In this document: positions 24,460 through 36,059 of the stretch, piece by piece
How the letters are laid out: every line of letters begins with the position of its first letter
How positions within the stretch are numbered: position 1 is the stretch's first letter
Origin: Medicago truncatula
Lineage: Eukaryota > Streptophyta > Magnoliopsida > Fabales > Fabaceae
Direction of reading: 5' to 3'
Assembly (NCBI RefSeq): GCF_003473485.1
Contig: NC_053046.1
Coordinates: forward strand, 37,347,832 to 37,411,831
DNA length: 64,000 bases
Notes under the pieces: generated by a model
What the model was told of the DNA's origin: nothing
Database searches by the model: none
The model's input: only the letters and a program-made list of their open reading frames with translations
Program-made: the position numbers and the translations under genes

Positions 24460-27061
24460 TGCATAATTAAAATTATAAAATTCAAAGATGGCATCCTAAA
24501 AGTGAAAAGTTGTTTCTTTCACAGCACCAATAGACTTGACCTGTTTCTATAAGTCTAAAGTTGTTTCTTTGTTCGTTAAGTTTTTTAACATTGAATGTAG
24601 ACACTTATTTGACCTATAGTTCAAATTGTATTTCACTATGTTTTATAGATTAATTATTTTTACCACATCCTATAACACTTGGTATCAAAACGTGCAGTAG
24701 TAATACTTTTTGAGTTGTAAAAATGTGAAATTATTATTTTTCATGTAAAAATATTTATCATTATATAGATAAGAGATATGAGAGATTTACAATTTTGGTC
24801 CCCTTACTATGATAAATCCGCAATTTCGCTCTCCTCATTTTTAATTTAGCAATTTTTGTACTCTAATTTGAATTATACAATTTTGTTCCTTATGTCAAAT
24901 TTTCATCAAATTTTTAACAGAAACAATGATGTTATAGTCAGACACTAATGTGACATTTATTACGTGGAACTTATGTAACAAAAGAGTGATGATGCTTAAT
25001 ATATTGTCAGTCATCCTAATGTTGTATTTTTTGCGTAGAACTTATACTATTACTGAATCCTAAAACTGAAAAAGACTATTTTCCAACACACCAAGCATTT
25101 CGAGCTTTCCAATTTCACCGCAAACTAGTTAATTAAATACTAGAATTTATACTATTACTGAATATTTTGGTCCAAGAATCAATCTTCTACTATGAATAGA
25201 AATTAACATCTTTTGGTTTGCCAAATTTGAGAAAAATGTACACAATCCCTTAAACAATGAATCATACTTTTCTCAGAATATAAACATCTAGAACAAATAT
25301 TGAAAATGAGTTATGTTTTTAAGGAGGGCCATAGAAAGATTATGGATGAAGTGAAGACATATGCACGAAAGTTTTTATGTTTTTCGATGCCTTAATCTTT
25401 CAAATCCACAACAATTGCTTATATACATGCATGTCTAAATTACTCGTAAAATGCGACTTGTAGCCCGATTTAGCTGATCAGGATCCATCATATTCCCCAT
25501 CCAAAGAAAAAAAATTGAAATGTATTGATGAAGATTGAAGTGGGATCTAGAATTTTTTCCAGCCACGACCGTAGAGATGAAAGTGTGGAGACCATGAAAA
25601 TGTCATTCATTATTAATATGTTTGTCTTTAATTCTCCTTGAAGTGTCATGTATAACAACAAAATTAACATCGTGACGTAAATGGTGTGTTTGATTTACTA
25701 AAAAAATAAAGGACAAGATAACTTCAGTTGTACGGTGTTTGATTTGTAAAACTGTTTCTAGGATAGTAAAAATTAGAGGTAAGGGACAAGACAAAAACTG
25801 AAATTATTGTCCCTCACTGACCACAACGATAGTCGGATTAAACAAGTGTACCAAATCGTTTACCAAGTAATAAAGTGTTTGTAGAGTATCGTATCCATAA
25901 GGATTGTCGTTTCGTCCAAACAACATGCGTTACTTATTTTTGAACAATTAAAATAAATAAAAGAGTTGAGGGTTAGAGATTGCAATTTTTATCTGTTTTC
26001 AACAAAGCAAGTTACCTGTTTTGGTTGTAGAAAAGTAAGAAGCGGTTATGATTCTTTGAATCTCTCCTATTTATTTGTTGGAATTAAATAACATTCATCA
26101 CATTTAGTTATCTTAAGTAGACTATACATGTGATGAGAACATTGAGATTTATCTAACCTAGTCGGTTTGTTGAGTTGCACCTGCTAATCGCACTATGATC
26201 CTTATGTGCATGGTCTTACTCCCTCTATTGATTTAGGTCTATCTCTCTTTTGTTTAGTTGCACTTGCTGATCGCACTGTGATCCTTACGTGCAGGGTCTT
26301 ACTCTCTAAAAAATAATTGAAACATAGACTTAAATTGACGTTTCTAGATTTTCAAAGACAATGAAGGCCAATGTTCCTGAAAGTTTTCCATCTATGAATC
26401 TTAGGTATCTTATGGCACATTCGCCCACTCAGGTATCCTAATAGCTTTTCATTTTAAGGTCAAAATAGATATATTTTTTTTTATAAAATGATTTTTCTAA
26501 AAATCCTAAACAAACACTTAAAAATGAAAAAAGTGATTTTTTTTAAAAAAAAAATCCAAAACAAACGGCGCCTAAATAACATTACAAATTACAAATTTTT
26601 TTGTCAAGTAGTTTAATTTCACATCTTAAAGTAAATAAATGAAAAATGATCGAACCCTAATGTTTATATATTGTAATACATTGTCTCCACCAACTAAACT
26701 ACGCGCTCAGAGACACAAGTTTTTGAATTTAAAAAGGACAAAGAAGTTCCCACTCTTCCATTTGGACCAAATTTGGAGCCGGAGTCTCGACATGTGGTTT
26801 TGGCTGAATGACGTGATTCTCATAATAGCGATAAACCGCGACACCAGAAAACACTGCCAATTAACACGCCTGAGCATGAATTCTGTAAACCAATAAGGAC
26901 AATTAGTATCCTAATCAACTTTCATATATGAACAAAAAAATCATATATAAATGAAATATGATAATAATGACAATAGCTATAAATTGGAAACAACCTCAGA
27001 GGAGAAATAATGTAGTCAAACATTTATGTACCTAGCATGGATAAGCCTAAGACTTGGCTTC
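24460..27061. other. intergenic, repeat-like but unbounded
   Basis: Contains a one-sided GGTCCCC-type MITE end near 24795 and, at 26175 and 26255, two direct copies of a block GTTGCAC.TGCT.ATCGCACT ending GGTCTTACTC. CGTATCCATAAGGATTGTCG at about 25890 resembles a motif common in plant retroelement-like repeats. No gene supported. Confidence 0.4.
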
Positions 27062-27069
27062 ATACCTTG

Positions 27070-27943
27070 TAGGGGTGTTCAAAACCGAACCAACCCAATA
27101 GAAAAACCGTAAACTAAACCAATCCAAATCGAAACCGCAAAAAATCGCACTTGGTTCGAATGAATTCGGATGACTTTTGCACTAAACCGCATGGTTCGGG
27201 TTGGTTTGCGGTTTGCATCTCAGCAACCGAACCAAATCAAACCAAACCGCAAGAATAATGACTATTACTTAAACGTGTACTAGCCCAATTACATAGCTCA
27301 AGAAAAATCTCTTTTGATTCGATTCCCAATAGAAAAACCGCAAACCAAACCAATCCAAACCGAAACCGCAAAAAACCGCACTTGGTTCGAATGAATTCGG
27401 ATGACTTTTGCACTAAACCGCATGGTTCGGGTTGGTTTGCGGTTTGCATCTCAGCAACCGAACCAAATCAAACCAAACCGCAAGAATAATGACTATTACT
27501 TAAACGTGTACTAGCCCAATTACATAGCTCAAGAAAAATCACTGTTGCACCATCAGGTTCAATTCTAATTCCTTTCCATCTCTTTCGATTCATTTCCAAT
27601 GATGAATTTGTTTCCTTTACTTTCCAATAATTAGTTTCATGCTTATATTTCTTCTTAATTTTACCAATTTTGATATAAGTTTTACCTGATATTTTATCAT
27701 ATAAACAGCAAAATAAAATGTCCTATGTTTATTTTGTAACAAGTTGGCAATATTAGAGTTAATGTAATATTTTTTTATCTTGCGATAAACCGCACAAACC
27801 CAACCAATCCAAGCCGCATTGGTTTGGTTTGGTTTTGTTTGGATGACTTTTTAAAAATCAACCGAACCAAACCAAACCGCATGCATTTTTATCTCGCGGT
27901 TTGGATGACTTTTATGCTCCAAACCGCACCGTGAACACCCCTA
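27070..27943. mobile_element. non-autonomous hAT element, 874 bp, with internal duplication
   Basis: Termini TAGGGGTGTTCA and TGAACACCCCTA are perfect inverted repeats, flanked by a perfect 8-bp duplication ATACCTTG (27062-27069 and 27944-27951). Inside, a roughly 216-bp block rich in AACCGAACCAAA-type words is duplicated with a 231-bp period. No transposase frame. Confidence 0.9.
27094..27540. repeat. tandem duplication, 231-bp period x2, within the hAT element
   Basis: 27094-27309 and 27325-27540 are nearly identical, from CCCAATAGAAAAACCG to AGCTCAAGAAAAATC. High identity implies a recent duplication. Confidence 0.92.
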
Positions 27944-27961
27944 ATACCTTGTACGTGAATA

Positions 27962-28246
27962 CTCCCTCCATCCCTTAATGTAGGCATCTATTGTCTTTTT
28001 TACATTTCTTAAGAAAAGTTATCAGTGTAATTAATGTGTCTATTTTGTGTGTTAATATTACAAAATTGTCATTTGTTTGTATGTGTATTAAATTTGACTT
28101 TTCATATTTCAAAACAAAAAAGTAGTATTAATTAAGGGTATGTTTAGGAAAAAAAATAATAAATACATCTAGTAATTTGAAAATGAATTTACATTTAGGG
28201 ACAAAAATAAAATCAAATGGATGCTTAGATATATGGACGGAGGGAG
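27962..28246. mobile_element. Stowaway MITE, 285 bp
   Basis: Ends CTCCCTCCATCCC and GGACGGAGGGAG are the Tc1/mariner Stowaway inverted repeats. TA target duplications are at 27960-27961 and 28247-28248. Confidence 0.92.
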
Positions 28247-28320
28247 TATGTTAGAAGCGTTGCTCCAATTCCCGATGCCCACAATCCTCCTGTAATCAAA
28301 TTCAACACCAATTATAATTA

Positions 28321-28819
28321 GGGTTAAATATGTTTTTGGTCCCTATAAATATATCAATTTTTCTTTTTAATCCATTTAAAATTTTTCTTCAACTTTTAGT
28401 CCTTATAAAATTTTCAATTATTACTTTTGGTCCCTCCTTTAAAGTATAATCTTATGTAGAATTCATATTATTGAATAAAATTTTGCAGAAAAATGTATAA
28501 TATTATAAGGATCTCTCCCAAAAAAATTAATAATTTTTTACCAAAATATAAATTAAATATGAATTTATATATTTTTTGAGGTCAAAAATTCATATTTAAT
28601 TCATGTTTTGTTAAAAAATTCTATTTTTTTGTGGAGTGATTTTTACAATATTCTATACATTTTTGCATAATTTCATTAAAAAATACAAAAATTTACTCAA
28701 AAATAGAGACCAAAAGTAGTGATTGAAAATTTTATAGGGACTAAAAGTTGAAGAAAAATTTTAGAGGGACTAAAATAAAAAGTTGATATATTTATAGGGA
28801 CCAAAAACATATTTGACCT
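28321..28819. mobile_element. Mutator-like MITE, 499 bp, 9-bp duplication
   Basis: Long inverted repeats start GGGTTAAATATGTTTTTGGT and, from the right, AGGTCAAATATGTTTTTGGT, and continue for about 130 bp. The perfect 9-bp duplication TTATAATTA lies at 28312-28320 and 28820-28828. This is a very common legume MITE type. Confidence 0.93.
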
Positions 28820-29505
28820 TTATAATTATTTGGTGTAAACAGTTTAGTACATTTAAATTTTACCACTTTAGAAATTTGGTCTTGCCATTTATTTTTATTT
28901 TTTTTTAGAATTTTGATCCCATGTCTATTTTTCATGTGAATTATTTATTTATGTAGTGACGATACTTATTAGATATTTTTTCAAAAAAATATATACTTAT
29001 TAAACATATTTTTGCTGATTTAGATATTCAATGTGCTCTAAAATATGTTGCCACATCATAAATAAATACGTTACATCATAAAAATGAAACATAAAATTAA
29101 GATGATGGAGGATTACAATTTAAAAAAAAGCAACATAAAGAGACTAAAACTTCAATTTTTTGAAAATAGAGAAACCAAATGTATATTTAAATTTTAAACC
29201 AATAATTTTTATATTAATTTCTTAATTAATTATTATCTTTTAAAATAGTTAAAATAAATAATAGTATTTAAACAAAAAATATACATCTCTTCTGGTTCAA
29301 CAGAAAACTAGATTGCCGCTACTTTTTGAACCAAAAAAAAGCAACAAACCAAACAGAACCAAAAGCTTCTCCAGCAATCTTGCATCTTCCACACACTCTT
29401 ATAATTCTTCCATTTCTTTATCACAATCACTCTCTATTCAATTTCAACTTCAATCCAAAACAAATCCCTAATTTTACTAAACCCTAATTATTCCAAACCC
29501 TAACA

Positions 29506-32500
29506 ATGGAATCTGAACGAAAACGAAAACGAAACCCACTTTCCGATCGCACCAACACTTTCTCATCCGTTCCCCCAAAATCAACCAAACCTAAAACCAA
29601 TTTCACCTCTACTACCGCGAATCTCAATGTTGCTTCAAACCGTATCTCCGTTGCACCGGAGTTTCTTTCAACGCCTTTGCCCAATACCCGGTCTCGTCGT
29701 GGTAAGTTGAATTTTTAAATATTCGATTGGTCAAAACTGAGAAGTTTTTTTTTCAATTTTAATTTGAATGATTTGTTTTTTGGTATTTATTTTGGAAATT
29801 AGGGTTAATTTTAGTTTCTGTTTATCTAAAATGCACACATGTTTTTAGAGCAGTAGATTATGATTTGCGGGTTAAAAAATGTTATAGAAAAGGGTTGTGT
29901 TTGGATTGACATGTCATAATCATAAGCTGATTTTTAACTTAATTTGGATAAGCTTTCATTCAAGAACCATTTGTTTTTGTTAAATTTATGCTTTTTGTTC
30001 TTTTACTTCAGGGACTGTTGATGGTGAAGCTTCTAAGCCTATTTCTGTAGTATACAGTATAAGGAATCCTTCAAATAAAAGGAAAGAAAAAGAGAAAGAG
30101 AAAGAATCAGTCATTCGAAGGAAGGAAGTGGAAACTCCTTCAAGTAGAACACCCGTGGATAGATGGAAAGTCTTTTTAAAGGGGAAGGGAGTCGACATTG
30201 CTTCAAGTAGCACGTCCAAGGATATATCGAACGAACCTACAATACCCTGCAAAAAACAACCTACAACCAAATTCACCACCACTACTGCCGAGAATCTTGA
30301 TGTTGCCTCAAGCCGTAGCTCTGTTGCACCGGATTTTCTTTCGACGCATTTTCCCAATCCCCAACCTCGTCCCGGTATGTTAAAATTTTAAACATTTGAT
30401 TGGTGAAAACTGAAAAGTGTTTTTTCAATTTTAATTTCATTTCCAATCTGAATGATTTTTTTAATTTTTTTTGGTGTTTATTTTGCAAATTATGGTTAAT
30501 TTTAGTTTCTGTTTATCTAAAATGCACACATGTTTTTAGAGCAGTAGATTATGATATGCGTGTGAAAAAATGTTATAAATAAGGGCTATGTTTGGATTGG
30601 CATGTCATAAGCTGATTTTTAACCTAATTTGGATAAGCTTTTTTCAGGATAGTTTATGAAAACAGATTATAATTTACGTGAAAACCCAGTTTGACTATAT
30701 TTTCTTTGAGTACAGAAATAGCACTAATGAAACTTATGGTTTTGCAAGTTAATTTTGTATCTTGATGCTAAGTTGAGCATAACGCTTTATTATAGTGATC
30801 AGGTATACTTTGCCTTTTATAATTAAGTCATATTTTGCACTATTGACATATTTACAATATTATATTAGCTCACGTACATCATGTATATGATAAATTTTAT
30901 ATAATTTTAATTTTAGATAAAATCATACAAGTTTACGAGTTGAGTTTACCTAAGTAAAATGAGTTGAGGTAAACTCTCGAGTTGTAAAGCTTTGCTAAGA
31001 AGTGTTTTTATCAATTTTAATTTCATTTCCAATTTGAATTGAATTTGAAAATTTTTTTTTTTTGGTATTTATTTTGAAAATTATGGTTAAGTTTAGTTTC
31101 TGTTTATCTAAAATGCAGACATGTGTTAAGAGCAGTATATTATGACTTGTGGGTTAAAAAAAGTTATAGAAAAGGGTTGTGTTTGGATTGCCATGTCATA
31201 TGCTGATTTTTAACCTAATTTGGATAAGCTTTCATTCAAGAAGCATCTGTTTATAAATAAAATCTTGTTAAATTTATGCTTTTTGTTCTTTTACTTCAGG
31301 GACTGTTGATCTTGAAGCTTCTAGGAAGGAGAAAGAGAATGAATCGGTCATTCAAAGGAAGGAAGTGGACACTCTTTCAAGTAGAATACCCGTGGATAGA
31401 TGGTACACCTATTCAAAGGAGATGGGGGTGGACATTGTTTCAAGTAGAACGTCTAATCAAAGGGAGGATAAAGAGAAGCGAGTGGACACTGCTTCAAGTA
31501 GCATTCCCATGGATATGCGGAACGAACCTACAATACCCTGCAAAAAACAACCTACAACCAAATTCACCACTACTACCGAGAATCTCAATGTTGCCTCAGA
31601 CTCTAGCTCTGATGAACCGGATTTTCTTTCAACGCCTTTTCCCAATACCCGGCCTTGTCATGGTATGCTTAAATTTTTAAATATTCAATTGGTGAAAACT
31701 GAAAAGTGTTTTTTCAAATTTAATTTCATTTCCAATCTGAATGATTTTTTTTTTTTTTTGGTGTTTATTTTACAAATTAGGGTTAATTTTAGTTTCCGTT
31801 TCTCTAAAATGCACACATGTGTTGAGCAGTAGATTATGATATGTGGGTGAAAAAATATTATAGATAAGGGTTGTGTTTGGATTGGCATGTCATAAGCTGA
31901 TTTTAACCTAATTTGGATAAGCTTTTTTCAGGATAGTTTATGAAAACAGATTATAATTTATATGAAAACCCCAGTTTGACTATGTTTTCTTTGAGTATAG
32001 AAATAGCGCTTATACATAAGCACTTAATTTTGGCGTTCATCTAAATGGGCCTGATTTGAAGTAGTTGTTCTTGATGTTGTGGAGATTCATGGTTTAATAC
32101 AATGTTGCCTCAATTGCAATCTGGTTGTGGTTGCAGATAGATAGAAAGCCTAGAAGTTGCGTTTGAACAGTTTTTTGAACACTGGCTATAGTTGCTTGAT
32201 ATGATTAGTGGTATTAATTTCTTATTTTTCATACTGTGTTCATTTGTTCAATTTATGATTTTTGTGGGTTAAAAATGCTTTAGAGATGGGTTGTGTTTGG
32301 ATTTACTTATGGAAAACGGATTCAGGCTTATCTGTTTGCTTAAGCAATTGACACAGTGATCTGTAGAAACTTATGGACACAATATATATGATAAGTACTT
32401 ATGGGTCGGATAAACACTTAATTGATCTGTTCATATAAGCATGCCCTTGGTATGAAATTGTTGCTATAGATGTCGTGTTTTCACAAACTTTTTTAATAGC

Positions 32501-33675
32501 CTGGCTATAGTTACTTGATATGATTAGTGGTATTAATTTAATCAATAGGATTTTTCAGGAATAGGGTTTCCCTTCCCAGTTTCCGCTTTAAATATTGTTG
32601 TCCTAGTCCCCCCAAGCTTTTGATTTTAATTATTTAATAAGTTTGCAGTGCTGCAGATGATTCTTAGGTGAGGGGGTACCAACGTTGTTGGGATGTTCCA
32701 ACTCTAATGATACCTTTGCACCACATTTGTTTTTTATAAATAAAATCTTGTTAAATTTATGCTTTTTGTTCTTTTACTTCAGGGACTGTTGATCTTGAAG
32801 CTTCTGCACCTATTTCTATAGTATTCGGTCGAAGGAATTCTTCAAATAAAAGGAAGGAGAAAGAAAATGCATCGGACTCTCCTGCAGGTAGTGTGCCTAT
32901 TAAAAAGAATGGGAAGAATAAAGGAAAGGATAAAGGAAGGGATAAAGTGGACATTCCTTCAAGCATCACGCCCATGGATAGATGGAACAAACCTGCAAAT
33001 AGCAATACCATTAAAAGGAAGGATAAAAGCAAGTCAACTTCGAGGGTCTGTAATACTAGGTAATCATCCCTCTCTGATATGATAAAATGCGCAGCATAAT
33101 GATTATTCTTCGTAGTGCACTAGTAATTAATCGTTTAGATGTATCACTCAACTCCACATATGTAAAACTGTTTCTGGTCTTGATGTTGAATATTAACCAT
33201 GGGCTATTGTTTATTCTTCAAAATACAGAGAGAAAAGTGCAAATCCACCCAAGGCCAAGGCATCCTCAGTCCCTTGTAGAAAGGTACATAACTCTATTGT
33301 TACGGTGCTACATGTATTGTTGGCATGCCAAATTCTCCGTCTTTACTCTCGAGTGTTGTATAATCTCTAAATAATTGTTACCTGGAAGTTGAATGTGTCA
33401 CTTCCTGATACTTTTTAGCTTCATATGCACCTTTTCCGCTATTTGCATACTTATTGTTTCCTAATTATAAGTTGATTCATGTCACACTGGATATTTTGCA
33501 ATTATTTGATGCATCTTCGCTGAATTTTCAGAAGCAGCGTGCCAAACCATCTTTAGTGAATGTGTACAAGGATCCCGCAGTGCAAGATTATATCAAGAAA
33601 CAAAATGCTTACTTTAAAATGATTGACGAATTTGAACTGTCCGAGGAGGAGGTTGACTCTATTAGTGACAGCTAG
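29506..33675 (+). CDS. sororin-like cohesion protein with amplified internal exons
   Basis: Six exons: 29506-29701, 30012-30374, 31300-31662, 32783-33059, 33229-33283 and 33532-33675. All are GT/AG with consistent phases, giving 465 residues. The N-terminus is MESERKRKRNPLSDRTNTFS. The C-terminus reads VYKDPAVQDYIKKQNAYFKM then IDEFELSEEEVD, which matches my recollection of the conserved tail of plant sororin (Arabidopsis At3g56250), a protector of sister-chromatid cohesion that acts in the nucleus with PDS5. Exons 2 and 3 are both exactly 363 bp and paralogous; exon 1 and the start of exon 4 share parts of the same unit (NLNVAS..S..APEFLSTP.PNT and GTVD.EAS). Motifs such as SSRTPVDRW recur. 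Family placement rests on the tail; the repeats are disordered and basic. Confidence 0.78.
29702..32782 (+). repeat. repeated exon-intron units inside the sororin-like gene
   Basis: Introns 1, 2 and 3 share a block (AACTGA.AAGT.TTTTTCAATTTTAATTT ... AATGCACACATGTTTTTAGAGCAG ... GGATAAGCTTT) and end with the same TTCTTTTACTTCAG acceptor. Intron 2 contains the block twice (30375-30660 and 30995-31299). The unit therefore comprised exon plus intron and was copied several times. Confidence 0.88.
30726..31005 (+). repeat. dispersed repeat inserted in intron 2
   Basis: Contains TTGCAAGTTAATTTTGTATCTTGATGC, ACATATTTACAATATTATATTAG and CATACAAGTTTACGAGTTGAG-type sequence, matching 46360-46690 in the opposite orientation. 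It sits between the two intron-unit copies. Class unknown. Confidence 0.65.
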
Positions 33676-34024
33676 AAAAGTGGTAAACTGATTGATGAAT
33701 TTGGACTGTCAATGTAGGAGATTATATCTTTTGATAGTCGGGAAAGTGGTAAAGATGTAAGTATAAGTAGCAGCTTAGAGCTTCTTTTTAGTGGGAGGTT
33801 GTATAGTTTTTTCACAATGAATTACTACTACATCAGTGTTACATTTCTGACCAAATAAGTAAAGTTAAGTTCTTAATAGTATTGGTAGGAGGCCAATTGG
33901 AAATTGAAGTGAAAATTGTTTAACACTTACACGCATGAGCCGATATGAAATTCTCTCTTGTTTCGTTTCTATATTACTATATCCAACATCATTGTGCAAT
34001 ATCATACCAAATCCTTTAATCTTA

Positions 34025-34168
34025 GGGCATTAGTTTTCTCATCCTATGAGTTTCTCGTGCGCCATATTCGGATTCTAAAATCCGAAATGTTTCAACATAT
34101 TTTGGAGGTTTTTATGGGGTATTTGTATAGGACGTGCGAGAAACTCATGAGGTGAAAAAGAAACGGTC
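34025..34168. mobile_element. Mutator-like MITE, 144 bp
   Basis: Perfect 9-bp duplication TTAATCTTA (34016-34024 and 34169-34177). Inverted ends share ATGAGTTTCTCG with CGTGCG next to it. Non-coding. Confidence 0.8.
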
Positions 34169-34177
34169 TTAATCTTA

Positions 34178-35010
34178 TCACTTAACTAGCTCCAAAGAGT
34201 AAGTTTCACCTTTTCCACAGAACAAAACATTGTTCCATCCCCCATCCATTAAACCTGCAAATTGATTAAATACTTGTATGCCATTATTTGACCGTACAAT
34301 ATCTATTCCCATCATTTTGGAAAGCGTAGGACAATCAAAAAACAAGTGAACACTTACTTGTCTCCACTGCTCCACATTCTCCAACACAAAGGCTCGCTTT
34401 GCTTGTGATAACCCCACTCTTTACACTTGTCCTTTGTTAGTAGGCAATTTCTACGGATTTGAGTGTACTGGTACACCTATATATTAAATGAATAGTTTAA
34501 TGAGTTATTATTTTTTTTTTTAGAAAAAATATATTTTCTATCAGTTACAATTACAATAGATTTATTTTATTTCTCAAAAGTGTCGGTAAATCAAAATTCA
34601 ACTTTCTTTTTTAATTTTTATTACTCATAATAGTGAATATTGATTTTTTTTTTTTTTTATAAAATGTTAAAAAAAATTAGTATAATTCTTATAAAGAATG
34701 AAGTGATATTTTTTCTTATGAAATAATATTTTTTAAAATATAAAAGTCGACAGATATCTTTGTTACATAAAAATTGATCGTTAATTTATTGATTTATAAA
34801 ATAGGTGTATCGGTACACCTTAATCTAAGGATGTACAATAGAAACTCCCTTCTTAGTAATCTATTTTGAAACAATCTCCATGTCATTACAATTCTTCTCT
34901 TAAAAACCCAAGTTTCACATTCCTCTACTAATTCTTGTTCCCATTGGAACAGAGCTCTTTTCCAATCCCAATTCCAGTTATTGGGAAAATCTTGGAAATC
35001 TTTACTAGCA
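34178..35010 (-). pseudogene. LINE remnant (reverse transcriptase end and zf-RVT), split by a MITE
   Basis: The minus strand from about 35010 reads NWNWDWKRALFQWEQELVEE and later WRLFQNRL. It is interrupted by the MITE at 34443-34849 and resumes TNKG.. then VSVHLFFDCPTLSKMMGIDI. These match the end of plant non-LTR reverse transcriptase plus the zf-RVT HLFxxC pattern. Frameshifts are present; dead copy. Confidence 0.7.
34443..34849. mobile_element. Mutator-like MITE, copy 2, nested in a LINE
   Basis: Same family as 6488-6884. Ends GGCAATTTCTACGG and CAATAGAAACTCCC. The 9-bp duplication TTGTTAGTA/TTCTTAGTA (8 of 9) lies at 34434-34442 and 34850-34858 and falls within LINE coding sequence. Confidence 0.85.
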
Positions 35011-35198
35011 CCATGAATTGGAGTTTTGCGGTCAAGGGGTTCAAGTTAGTCGTTGTTTCAATTTCTGGGGCACTTGCTCCGTAGGAAACATCAATGTTAA
35101 TAATTCATATCCTTGTAGTGTAAAATTTTGCACGTATAATGTAAAATTATATTTCACTTTTGGGTTGTGTCATATTATGTTATTTCATAAAATATTTT

Positions 35199-35545
35199 TG
35201 AGTAAATGATCAAATTGATTCCTATTTATGTAAGTCACTCTCAAATTAGTCTATAACTTTATTAATATTTCAAAATAATCATTATCTATGTCAAAAATTT
35301 CTCAATTAAGTCCCTCGTCATACAACGAAAACATAGAGATAAAAATCTAATTGAGAAACCTTTGATAATATTTCAAAGTAGTATTCGTCTTTGTCAAAAG
35401 TTTCTCGATTAAGTGTCTCGTCATGTGACAAACAACTAATTGAAAAACTTTTGACAAAGACAGTGACTATTTTGAAATACTAATAGAGTTAGAGACTAAT
35501 TTGAGAGTGATTTACAAAGACAAATACCAAATTGATAATTTAGTC
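35199..35545. mobile_element. Mutator-like MITE, sister of 1369-1737
   Basis: Ends TGAGTAAATGATCAAATTG and, inverted from the right, GACTAAATTATCAATTTGG, with a perfect 9-bp duplication AAATATTTT (35190-35198, 35546-35554). An internal partial repetition of TTTCTC.ATTAAGT.. CTCGTCAT is present. Confidence 0.8.
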
Positions 35546-35842
35546 AAATATTTTCATAAATAATCACATAACGATATATAATCACATGAGTCTCATACTA
35601 TGAAATACAAAGTTTTATATGTACCGAGCTCAACGAGACTAGTGATGGACAAATCTAAACTTAGAATTTATTAGTATACATTGTCGGTAGTAGTATACAA
35701 TTATTTTATGAATGCATCTAATAATATGTAGTCACGTCAATTAATTAATATGGAAAAAGAGTTTTGATATTTATCAATTAAAATTCTAGAAATATTGAAG
35801 TCATGAATCTCACGATCTTCACAATTAAAGAAGATAATGATT

Positions 35843-35986
35843 ATCCAGAAATCCTAGCTCAACTGGCAAAATGTCGAAATTGTTAGGTCAGATATCATGA
35901 TCGGGGTTCGAACCCCGGTACCTCCACTTGTGTGCGTGAATTTATAATAGCTTTGCCATTTCGTCTATCTACCAAAAAAAAAAAAA
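35843..35986 (+). mobile_element. tRNA-derived SINE with 16-bp target duplication
   Basis: A-box-like CTAGCTCAACTGGCAAAA, B-box GGGGTTCGAACCCCGG, a short body and a poly(A) tail. AAAGAAGATAATGATT (35827-35842) and AAAGAAGACAATGATT (35987-36002) form a 16-bp duplication with one mismatch. Complete element of about 144 bp. Confidence 0.9.
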
Positions 35987-36059
35987 AAAGAAGACAATGA
36001 TTGAATATGAGCTTATTCGTATTTGAGTGAATTGTATCAACATAGTTCCTTTTTGAGAT

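Noticed and set aside
27094..27540. Repeats that might suggest a CRISPR-like or satellite array
   Set aside because: Only two copies with a 231-bp period inside a hAT element; plant nuclear DNA.
29484..31888. Minus-strand frames opposite the sororin-like exons (29484-29684, 29986-30357, 31457-31645)
   Set aside because: Antisense shadows repeated because the exons themselves are repeated.
35843..35986. tRNA-like A and B boxes suggesting a tRNA gene
   Set aside because: No cloverleaf acceptor stem; poly(A) tail and long target duplication show a SINE. The 19072, 20765 and 50851 copies were treated the same way.
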